Below, piece after piece: positions 6,901 to 12,490 of a stretch of 13,039 nucleotides of DNA; position 1 is the stretch's first letter, and every line of letters begins with the position of its first letter. The notes beneath the pieces are model-generated. The model was not told where the DNA came from. It did not search any database and saw only the letters and a list, made by a program, of their open reading frames with translations. The DNA is from Gammaproteobacteria bacterium (GTDB lineage: Bacteria; Pseudomonadota; Gammaproteobacteria; Thiohalomonadales; Thiohalomonadaceae). The stretch is from contig JADFYS010000027.1 in the NCBI GenBank assembly GCA_015232955.1, forward strand, positions 1-13,039. The letters are read 5' to 3'. The translations under genes were made by a program, and so were the position numbers.

Positions 6901-9132
6901 CTGCTGGCGTTGCGACAGTTGTAGTTGGCTGATGCGTTGCTTTGCCTCCTCCAGATTTCTGACTCTGGGGCTCCCTTGAAACACCTGCGTCTGATTCTGA
7001 TTGCGTTCGATAAACCCCGCCCGTTCGAGCCAGGTGACGGCGGTACGCACTCGGGTATCCGCACTGTAGTCATCTGCGCTGAATGAGGCCACCACCTCGG
7101 GGGCGTGGAGCAGCTCGCCGCTGGTGAGGACGACACTCCCCTCTCGATTGGTTTTGGCTGCGCGCAGGCCGCGCAGGATCTGGGCGATATCGTGACGAGT
7201 CAGTTGCGACTGGGCACTGAGACGGAACTGGGTTTCGATATCGTTTTCGTCGTAGAGGAGGAGGCACTGCGCCTGTTGGAGATCCCGCCCTGCGCGTCCC
7301 GCCTCCTGAATATAGTTTTCGAGGGAGCCGGGGATATCGGCATGAATGACCAGACGCACATTCTCCTTGTCGATTCCCATGCCAAAGGCGTTGGTTGCAG
7401 TGACAATCTGTGTCGTTCCGTGAATAAAGTTCTCTTGCACCTGCTGTTTTCGTGGCGGTTCAAGACCGGCATGAAATGACTCTGCTGCCCACTCCTGTGT
7501 GACCAGAAATTGTGCCAGCTGGTCACTACTGCTACGGGTGGCGCAGTAGATCACTGCCGCACCATCCTCTTGCAGCCGTTCACTGAGTAAGCTCTGAATG
7601 CGGCTGAACTTCTCGAGGCGGCTCACGACCTGCACCTCAAAGCTGAGATTCTCCCGCTCGCCCTTGCCGTCAAATAGAGTCATCTCTTGCTGGAGATGGT
7701 TCTGGAAAAACTGCATGATCTCCGCTTTAACATCCTCTTTGGCGGTAGCGGTGAAACATTGTACCGGCGGGATGGGGGTCTGCTGCTCTGTTGCGATCTC
7801 AACGATGCGTCTTCCGGCATAGAGATAGTCGGGTCTAAAGTCATGGCCCCATTTCGAAAGGCAGTGGGCCTCATCAAAGATCCAGGCGCCGATCTCCCTT
7901 TGAATCACGCTGTGATTGAACGATCGGTTCCGCAGCTGTTCGGGCGAGAGGTAGAGAATGGCGATATCTCCCAGACGCAGTCGCTCAAGCACCTCCCCCC
8001 GCTCTGGGGCGGTGAGGAGGCCATTGAGGGCAGCAGCGTTGGGAGAGCCGGTCTTGTTACGCAGGTTATCGACCTGATCTTTCATCAGCGCCTGCAGGGG
8101 GGAGATGACAATGGTCAACACCCCACGGCGCTGATAGCGGACCAACGCTGGTAATTGAAAGCAGAGTGACTTGCCACCACCCGTGGGGAGAATCGCCAGC
8201 AGTGGGCGATCCGCCATGGCGTGCGTGACGATCTGCTGCTGCAGGCTGCTACCGTCTGCCGCTTCCGGGGTCGCTCTGAACTGGTTAAAGCCAAAAAAGT
8301 GCTGTAGTTGCGGCAGCGGGTTGTGCATCTGCCGGCACCAGTGGCACTGTTCAAGATCACATGGTGTATCGCGCAGGCGGGAGAGAAAGTGCGAAACGCC
8401 TCTGAAGCGGTGGCGTACCCAGTGCGGTAGCACCGAGTTGCCACCAGAGACCAGAAGCCAGCTAAAGGCGAAGGCGAGAGCGAGCCTCTCCTCGCTACCA
8501 CTTAGATATTGGTCTAAAAGTGTGGGGAGCTGCTTAATGCAGCCCATCTGCTCCAGTCTCTTGGTGACAGCCTCTGCTGCCTGATGGCGGGTAAGCGGTG
8601 CCACCTCGAGGGTATTGAAGAGGAGACTCCATCCGGAATGTTCCTCCATCCCTTCAAGACCGTAGCGGAGGATCGCGAGATGGTCAGGTGCCCGTTTAGC
8701 ACGAGTGCGGAGTGCGTCAATCTGTTCACATAGCACTTTTCGTGCAATACGGGCATCGGCAAGGGGATCATTGAGACTCTCCCGTACCAAGCGGTACCCC
8801 TTGACTAGACGGTGATAGGGGTTTTCGGGAAAGGCGAGGGGAGAGAGGTAGAGGGTATCGATGATCGGCTGCTGGAGCAGCGGGAGTTGCGGATCAATTT
8901 TTTGGATAAGGGGCAAGTCGTGGTGGATCAGGTTGTGACCCGCTATTGCCCTGGCTGGGGCGCAGAATTGGGCCAACGCCGGTAACGAATGTTCAACGCT
9001 AAAGGGTGCGGTGGCCTGCCAACTCTCCTCCCCCCGCACAGCGGCGATGGCGAAGATCTCCCCCAGGCGGTTAACCTCGAGATCGATGAAGGCGATCTCG
9101 TTGGGTAGGTTTTCAGGGGTTAGGAGGCCCAT
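3934..9132 (-). CDS. Giant exonuclease-RecQ-UvrD fusion helicase
   Basis: A 1732-residue DNA-processing protein with two complete helicase engines. Residues 12-135 form a DEDD 3'-5' exonuclease-like domain: FIDLEV (D17, E19), GHNLIHHD (65-72) and NDPLADA (121-127, D126). The general-base His is replaced by N121. A C-x4-C-x2-C-x3-H cluster (258-270) may bind zinc. A RecQ-type SF2 core follows: ILPTGGGKS (314-322), DEAHCLSKWGHDFRP (420-434), FTATA (460-464) and NYIQEAGRAGRD (606-617). A winged-helix-like part (about 645-725) follows without RecQ zinc cysteines. A UvrD-type SF1 core begins near 1100: AGPGAGKT (1120-1127), DEYQD (1245-1249), GDDDQNIYRFRG (1279-1290), THSAKG-like TIHSAKGMEF (1531-1540) and YYVGMTRARE (1566-1575). 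A C-terminal beta-rich domain (about 1610-1732) closes it. The frame is open to 9315, but those 61 codons overlap the upstream gene and look non-conserved, so ATG 9132 is used; its ribosome site is weak. The function, repair or anti-phage, is undetermined. Confidence 0.88.
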   Translation of the reverse strand: MGLLTPENLPNEIAFIDLEVNRLGEIFAIAAVRGEESWQATAPFSVEHSLPALAQFCAPARAIAGHNLIHHDLPLIQKIDPQLPLLQQPIIDTLYLSPLAFPENPYHRLVKGYRLVRESLNDPLADARIARKVLCEQIDALRTRAKRAPDHLAILRYGLEGMEEHSGWSLLFNTLEVAPLTRHQAAEAVTKRLEQMGCIKQLPTLLDQYLSGSEERLALAFAFSWLLVSGGNSVLPHWVRHRFRGVSHFLSRLRDTPCDLEQCHWCRQMHNPLPQLQHFFGFNQFRATPEAADGSSLQQQIVTHAMADRPLLAILPTGGGKSLCFQLPALVRYQRRGVLTIVISPLQALMKDQVDNLRNKTGSPNAAALNGLLTAPERGEVLERLRLGDIAILYLSPEQLRNRSFNHSVIQREIGAWIFDEAHCLSKWGHDFRPDYLYAGRRIVEIATEQQTPIPPVQCFTATAKEDVKAEIMQFFQNHLQQEMTLFDGKGERENLSFEVQVVSRLEKFSRIQSLLSERLQEDGAAVIYCATRSSSDQLAQFLVTQEWAAESFHAGLEPPRKQQVQENFIHGTTQIVTATNAFGMGIDKENVRLVIHADIPGSLENYIQEAGRAGRDLQQAQCLLLYDENDIETQFRLSAQSQLTRHDIAQILRGLRAAKTNREGSVVLTSGELLHAPEVVASFSADDYSADTRVRTAVTWLERAGFIERNQNQTQVFQGSPRVRNLEEAKQRISQLQLSQRQQQRWMAILEALINAPPDQGFSADDLAQIAAFAADEEEDTRPDETAAQRVLRTLHAMAEGGLIHKSLQMTAYIRYKVKDSSLQRLNNTLRLEQAMLNLMREAAPDADSESWQSLHLRQLNQQLIAQGFNCLPEQLRLLLQSLARDGRGLAGQRGSIDIRYRQQDHYLIKLQRSWGSLLEIASRRGATASLALETIIAKIAADTRPGADILLEFSAEEILDTMQRDLLLAAQLRDPLAALDRGLLFLHEQKVITLQQGLAVFRSAMTIRLLPESKGRRYSQRDFTPLSQHYEERVFQVHVMNEYARRGVEKIGQALQLVAAYFSLDKSDFIRRYFSDRQESLQRATGEASYHNIVEVLDNPRQQKIVTASAESNHLILAGPGAGKTRIIVHRCGYLLRVLRQPAVSLLVLCFNHHAAIQLRQRLRTLIGDDARGITVQTYHGLALRLSGHSLLSLTADGEQIFDFDAVLREAVALLRGERAVPGIEGDAVRDQVLAGVRHILVDEYQDIDALQYQLVSAIAGRSLSDPEQRLNIMAVGDDDQNIYRFRGARVDFIRRFCDDYQAEIHYLVENYRSSAHIIHAANTLIAANRQRLKQAHPITIDHRRRDLPPGGRWSELDPVSCGRVERLEIEAKSAQAVVILHELQRLQRLDGDLQGADCAILSFQWSSLNPIRALLRWHRLTVGLTLQPDERPSPFRVRENRLLLDYLRQQRQQLLTVSAISEWLLPRLEQSAPNGSPWRSALETIVANWREEAGSEPQPALHFEESLYEQLHQQRREQVQGDGIFVGTIHSAKGMEFNQVFLVDDHRVDVLSTDRAEEQRRLYYVGMTRARERLTLLCQRPQALAATINSDSLLSRTPSPSDNFPPHLVGIYDRIITFRELDLGYPGRFGANHPVHDRLRSLQSGDPLTISAQGGRITLVSGDIAVAALSRNGVEIWQRLLPQILELRVIVITHREREGTDPRYHHLYPCSEWEVPLVEVTLRATEIGT

Positions 9133-9181
9133 TTTGGTGCGGACCGGTGTCTGTTCGATCTCCTGGCGGGAGTGGCGGTGG

Positions 9182-9685
9182 CTACTGCATCGTGGCGGAG
9201 AGCTGCTGGATAATGGCCCCAATTTTGGGATTTGCCATGAGCCGGATAATTCGTGGATCCCGCTCCATCGCTGCGAGATCTCCCGACATGAGCAGCGAGA
9301 GGAGGGTGGGATCACTGATTAGTGCAGCGATCTCGGCATCGGTGGAGAGCGCCTGAATCTCCTGAATAAGGGCAGGGTTGGCAGAAATCTGGCTCTGGAC
9401 CGCGCTAATTGCACCCGTAAAAGTGGAGTTGGAGTGGCGAGGTGGCTGCGTTTGAGTTGGCGTTGAGGGAGGTGCGGCGCCGGTCATTGTCACAATATCA
9501 CTCTGCTTGAGTTGAATCTGGCCGAGGGTCTTGCTATCGATTACCAGTGCTCCGTTGTGATAACCGGCGATTGAGCCGCTAATGACCGAGCCGTCGCGTA
9601 ACTGAAAGGTCATCGCTTCGGAAGCGGAAGTGACACCACTGCCAAGAAGAAGAGAGAGAAGAAGGAGAAGGCGGGGGATAAGCAT
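9182..9685 (-). CDS. Exported protein with STI1-like DP repeats
   Basis: The product has 167 residues. Residues 1-22 form a signal peptide (basic start, leucine run, likely cleavage near TSA/SEA), so it should be periplasmic. Residues 26-66 form a small beta unit (FQLRDGSVISGSIAGYHNG and onward), resembling an SH3/Sm-like barrel. A proline/threonine linker (72-83) follows. The C-terminal half is helical, with spaced NP/DP motifs at about 103, 125, 143 and 152 (NPALIQEI, SDPTLLSLL, RDPRIIRLM, ANPKIGAII). This spacing resembles the STI1/heat-shock chaperonin-binding repeat of Hop, ubiquilin and related proteins, which bind hydrophobic segments. It precedes the giant helicase gene by 49 bases on the same strand, so it probably shares its transcript, though no functional link is evident. 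The start is the ATG at 9685; upstream there is only a weak GGA element. The domain reading is by eye. Confidence 0.7.
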   Translation of the reverse strand: MLIPRLLLLLSLLLGSGVTSASEAMTFQLRDGSVISGSIAGYHNGALVIDSKTLGQIQLKQSDIVTMTGAAPPSTPTQTQPPRHSNSTFTGAISAVQSQISANPALIQEIQALSTDAEIAALISDPTLLSLLMSGDLAAMERDPRIIRLMANPKIGAIIQQLSATMQ

Positions 9686-9733
9686 CAGTTATCTGTCCGT
9701 AAATTAAGGGGAGGGAGGTAGAAATGGAATAAA

Positions 9734-9760
9734 ATTATAAAATCCAACAATCTAGTTCAA
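9734..9760 (-). promoter_or_regulatory. Putative sigma70 promoter for the STI1-like/helicase operon
   Basis: On the minus strand TTGAAC (9755-9760) and TATAAT (9734-9739) are separated by 15 bases, slightly short of the usual 16-18. The -10 is an exact consensus match in an AT-rich stretch, 48 bases before the ATG at 9685. Confidence 0.45.
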
Positions 9761-9800
9761 GTATCCCACCGCAGTCTGAACAGGTCAAGGTGAGGCTATG

Positions 9801-10090
9801 ATCCTAAAATCCGCAGTTGACCGCTACACATTTCCATAAACCTAATGATTATGCGATGAAATTCACAATATATCAGCTTCACCTCTTGGGTGAACAGCGC
9901 TACACCGCGAATGCCGCATTTGTGGCGGCGCATTGCGGCGTTACAACTCCTTGCAATAGACAGAAAATTGCTCCTGCATTTTCTGCATTCCGTCCATCCA
10001 TGGACATCAACCACTATTGCGCGTCGTTGTGCCTTGCACTGCACCGCCACAAACGCACCCTTCACGGTGTCCAACTGCAGATTTTAGGAT
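9801..10090. mobile_element. MITE-like element with 19-bp terminal inverted repeats
   Basis: The ends ATCCTAAAATCCGCAGTTG (9801-9819) and, on the opposite strand, ATCCTAAAATCTGCAGTTG (10072-10090) agree at 18 of 19 positions and bound 290 bases. No transposase domain is visible: the frames of 91-92 codons across it are cysteine-rich and overlap each other on both strands. I therefore call it a non-autonomous element or the remnant of an insertion sequence whose family I cannot name. No clear target duplication is seen; both ends abut short AT runs. A TTCACC/GGTGAA hairpin lies near 9880-9896. It sits exactly between two unrelated operons. Confidence 0.65.
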
Positions 10091-10092
10091 AA

Positions 10093-10114
10093 TCTCTGTT
10101 TCGCTAAACAGGGA
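10093..10114 (-). terminator. Hairpin, possible end of the nif accessory transcript
   Basis: TCTCTGTTT (10093-10101) pairs with AAACAGGGA (10106-10114) over 9 positions, one a G-T wobble, around a CGCT loop. On the minus strand it lies about 100 bases beyond the draG stop and is followed by TTAT rather than a long T-run, so terminator function is plausible but weak. It abuts the right end of the MITE-like element. Confidence 0.4.
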
Positions 10115-10123
10115 ACACGGGGG

Positions 10124-10267
10124 ATGTTTATCAATACCGGTCATCTTGAAGAGCAGCCCGAGTTGACAGTCTGCCTCGTCCGCTTTGAAGATGAAAACGG
10201 CGAACTCGGGCTACCGGTAACGGTCTGGCCTGATGAGCTGATGATCGGTTCCACCATCCAACCCTAA
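10124..10267 (+). CDS. Unrecognised small ORF, 47 aa, convergent with draG
   Basis: I do not recognise this protein. It has 47 residues, beginning MFINTGHLEEQPELTV, with an alternating hydrophobic/charged pattern (LTVCLVRFED and ELGLPVTVWPDELM) that looks like two or three beta strands. Codon use is coding-like. A CAGGGA lies 9 bases before the ATG, a usable ribosome site. Its last 57 bases overlap the 3' end of draG on the other strand, and it follows the MITE right end by 33 bases, so it could be a genuine short gene or the tail of one cut by the insertion. The frame is open upstream only to 10088. No membrane or signal segment is present. Confidence 0.4.
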   Translation: MFINTGHLEEQPELTVCLVRFEDENGELGLPVTVWPDELMIGSTIQP

Positions 10268-11179
10268 GGCCGGAGAGGGCCCTTCCACCCCCGCCTCTGC
10301 CAGATCCAGCAAGGCCTCTGTCTGGCTCTGGCAGCGGCTGAGAATTTTTGGGTTCATCGCCTCCAGCCACCGTTCGGGGATCGCTTGCGGACCATAAAAT
10401 GCACCCGCCACCATCCCCGCTATCGCCCCGGTAGTATCGGCATCGCCGCCGCGGTTGACCACATCCACCAGCACCGCCTCAAAACTCTCCTCCCCAAAAA
10501 GGGCCTGAAAGACCACCTGTAGCGTCTGGACAATCCAGCCACTGGGGTTCTCCACCCGCTTTCGTCCAAACTCAAACACCGGGTAGTCTGCCACCAACTG
10601 AGCCGCCTGCCTCTGCAGCGCCTCTATCTTATCGCCATTCATCGCCGCTATCACCATCTGCAGCACCGTTTCGGTGCCGGCATCGGCGTGGGGGTTATGG
10701 TGGGTGACATGGGACTGGGTTCGATTGGCATCACATAGCTGCTGCGTCGAAGCACGGGAGTAGGCCAGTGCCACAGGGAGAGCGCGCATACAACTTCCAT
10801 TGCCGGCATCGTGTTCACTGAAAGGGACCGCTGTCGTGCCGCTGCTGCGGTAACGGACAATTCCCCGACGCACGGTGTGACCGATATCCACCGGTTTGCT
10901 GCGCATCCAGTCACTAAAGGCCGAGGCGACGGCGCCTGCCTTCACCCCTCGCTCTTGGATAATGGCATCGCCCAACGCAAGACTCATCTGGGTATCATCG
11001 GTCACCTCTCCCGCTTTGAGGCGAAGCCAGCCGCCACCGATAATCGATTGATGGCGCCCATACTGCTGAACGATCTCACGCGGAGTCAGAAACTCTGTCG
11101 TCGCACCCAGGGCATCCCCAATAGCGAGACCGAAATAGGCCCCAAGTGCACGCTCACGAGAGGAGAGTGATGAGACCAC
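10211..11179 (-). CDS. draG: ADP-ribosyl-[dinitrogen reductase] hydrolase DraG
   Basis: DraG removes ADP-ribose from the arginine of NifH that DraT modifies, reactivating nitrogenase when ammonium or darkness signals end; it acts in the cytosol with a dinuclear metal site. This 322-residue copy has GDALGA (21-26), TDDTQM (60-65), GNGSCMR (127-132), an HVTHHNPHAD stretch (157-166) and NRGGDADTTGAIAGM (242-256), which carries the metal-binding D245, D247 and T249-T250 region. The match to the Rhodospirillum-type enzyme is closer than to general ADP-ribosylglycohydrolases, and nifQ lies directly upstream. The C-terminus runs about 20-30 residues past the usual end in a proline/glycine-rich tail. 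Start is a GTG at 11179, next to the nifQ stop (TGA then GTG), so translation is probably coupled. No draT is in the window. Confidence 0.87.
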   Translation of the reverse strand: MVSSLSSRERALGAYFGLAIGDALGATTEFLTPREIVQQYGRHQSIIGGGWLRLKAGEVTDDTQMSLALGDAIIQERGVKAGAVASAFSDWMRSKPVDIGHTVRRGIVRYRSSGTTAVPFSEHDAGNGSCMRALPVALAYSRASTQQLCDANRTQSHVTHHNPHADAGTETVLQMVIAAMNGDKIEALQRQAAQLVADYPVFEFGRKRVENPSGWIVQTLQVVFQALFGEESFEAVLVDVVNRGGDADTTGAIAGMVAGAFYGPQAIPERWLEAMNPKILSRCQSQTEALLDLAEAGVEGPSPALGLDGGTDHQLIRPDRYR

Positions 11180-11764
11180 TCAAACGCCACCCTCTTCCGG
11201 GCCAAAACAGAGTTCGTAGTCGTGGCACTGTTCACAACTGGGGGCGCGACAGGTGTAGATCCCTTCAGTTTCACATAACTGCTTGTAGAGAAACTTCTTC
11301 CACTTCATATCTTTATCATTTCTCTTTGCCAAAGGGGCGAACTGCTCCTGCATCAGTTGTGACAGCTCTTTGCGGCTCCAGAGACCGAGATCCTGCCACA
11401 GGTGATCCTCTCCCATACAGCCGGCGATAACGATATCGCAGAGGAGGGGATCCTCCCGCTCACCAGGGGTCCGCCCCTGCTGCAGCAGCTGGCGCAGTTC
11501 AGTGGACTCCTGCGCTCGCTCCGGATCGGGCCAACGGTTCGGCTCTCCCAAAAGTTGGGGATCAAATCGGGGAAAGTGGTAGGCCATCATCTCCTGAAAA
11601 CGGAGTCGGGAGAGTCCCATCCATCCGCTCAGACTCCCCATCCCCAATGCCCAAGAGGTGAGCATTTGCGCCAGAAAGATCTCTACCCTCTCTCCCCGGC
11701 GCGCAGCCAACAGTGCGTCACAGAGGTCTTCAGGCGAACGATCCACCTCTACCGCACAGCTCAT
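11180..11764 (-). CDS. nifQ: NifQ, molybdenum donor for FeMo-cofactor
   Basis: NifQ carries a Mo-Fe-S cluster and donates molybdenum to the NifEN/NifH step of FeMo-co synthesis. This 194-residue protein ends with the diagnostic C-x4-C-x2-C-x5-C motif (C172, C177, C180, C186), preceded by MKWKKFLYKQLCETEGIY (153-170), also typical. The N-terminal two thirds is helical, with an ILAQM-like hydrophobic helix near 29-45. Its ATG overlaps the stop of the upstream ferredoxin gene by one base (TAATG), so the two are translationally coupled. draG follows without a gap. Length is normal for the family (roughly 160-200). Identification rests on the motif and context and I consider it firm. Confidence 0.92.
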   Translation of the reverse strand: MSCAVEVDRSPEDLCDALLAARRGERVEIFLAQMLTSWALGMGSLSGWMGLSRLRFQEMMAYHFPRFDPQLLGEPNRWPDPERAQESTELRQLLQQGRTPGEREDPLLCDIVIAGCMGEDHLWQDLGLWSRKELSQLMQEQFAPLAKRNDKDMKWKKFLYKQLCETEGIYTCRAPSCEQCHDYELCFGPEEGGV

Positions 11765-12120
11765 TACTGCGTCTCGTACTCGACCACGATATCCTCATCA
11801 CGGGGAATAAACTGACAGGCGAGTCGCCACTCACTCGGGATATCATCCACCATCAGCTTATCGATATCGGCCTTTTTCAGTTTACCCAACTCTTGCAACA
11901 CCTTGACCTCTTTCTCTTCAAGATGGTAGCCCATCGGCGACTTATCTCCGATATACTTCACTTTAATCAGACAGCTTCCACAGTCTCCCTCTCCACAGTT
12001 AAAGCTGATGGGGATCTTATTGGTGGTTGCGATCTTGAGGACGGTCTCGGTAAAACTTCCGGCAACCGCGTAGACGGTTTTATCTTTATAGTCGGGATTG
12101 CTGAATGTAATTAATGGCAT
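11764..12120 (-). CDS. FeSII (Shethna II)-like [2Fe-2S] protective ferredoxin
   Basis: The product has 118 residues with the plant-type [2Fe-2S] pattern: C42-x4-C47-x2-C50 (CGEGDCGSC) and a distant fourth cysteine C102 in RLACQF. Two features set it apart from ordinary ferredoxins and match the Azotobacter vinelandii FeSII protein as I remember it. One is an insert between the third and fourth cysteines with LEEKEVKVLQELGKL (67-81). The other is a PSEWRLACQ...PRDEDIVVEY end. FeSII forms a reversible complex with both nitrogenase components when oxidised and shields them from O2. A lysine-containing loop near residues 12-14 could correspond to the FeSII docking loop. AAGGAG lies 13 bases before the ATG, a longer gap than usual. 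nifQ starts within its stop codon. A plain electron-transfer role remains possible. Confidence 0.82.
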   Translation of the reverse strand: MPLITFSNPDYKDKTVYAVAGSFTETVLKIATTNKIPISFNCGEGDCGSCLIKVKYIGDKSPMGYHLEEKEVKVLQELGKLKKADIDKLMVDDIPSEWRLACQFIPRDEDIVVEYETQ

Positions 12121-12155
12121 GGCTGACTTCTCACTCCTTATTGAACAAAAAACGG

Positions 12156-12440
12156 TTACGCTGGCTTGACCTTGCAGTCACCCAGAATCTGTGACTGGCA
12201 GGCGAGACGGTTATGCCGTCCGGCCATATTCTCTTTCAGTACCTTCTCTTCCAGCACCGAAGGTTCGGTCAGGTTGTTCCAGCCCTCCGTCACCTCCATC
12301 ATGCAGGTTCCGCAGTCCCCCTCACGACAACCATAGATGATGCCGGCACCCACCTTTTCCGAAACCTCTATCACCCGGGTTCCGTTGGGTACATTCACGG
12401 TCTGATTAATATCCGAAAATGTGATCTTTGATTTTGCCAT
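12156..12440 (-). CDS. Small [2Fe-2S] ferredoxin, FdxD-like
   Basis: The product has 94 residues with a plant-type [2Fe-2S] site: C38-x4-C43-x2-C46 (CREGDCGTC) and C81 in RLACQ, plus one extra cysteine at 89. The protein lacks the long insert of its neighbour and is close to the length of nif-linked FdxD ferredoxins, which carry electrons or assist nitrogenase in several diazotrophs. It is cytosolic. It is separated from the FeSII-like gene by 35 bases and from the flavodiiron gene by 50 bases on the same strand. An AGAGAAGG stretch lies about 9-16 bases before the ATG. The paralogous relation to the next gene is visible in the shared cysteine pattern and RLACQ. Exact electron partner unknown. 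Confidence 0.82.
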   Translation of the reverse strand: MAKSKITFSDINQTVNVPNGTRVIEVSEKVGAGIIYGCREGDCGTCMMEVTEGWNNLTEPSVLEEKVLKENMAGRHNRLACQSQILGDCKVKPA

Positions 12441-12490
12441 CTCTTTTACCTTCTCTAGTTAAAGTTACTATACATAATGCTTCCGCTTAT

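Noticed and set aside
4046..8584. Many ORFs of 60-155 codons antisense to, or in other frames within, the helicase gene
   Set aside because: They are low-complexity, Arg/Ser/Pro-rich products typical of shadow frames in GC-rich coding DNA and overlap clear helicase motifs.
9133..9315. N-terminal 61 codons that would extend the giant helicase to an ATG at 9315
   Set aside because: They overlap the upstream STI1-like gene in another frame, are rich in serine, arginine and cysteine without a pattern, and the exonuclease domain begins just after the ATG at 9132.
9796..10092. Overlapping frames of 65-92 codons inside the mobile element on both strands
   Set aside because: No transposase or other domain is visible, and opposite-strand frames in a 290-base unit bounded by inverted repeats are expected by chance.
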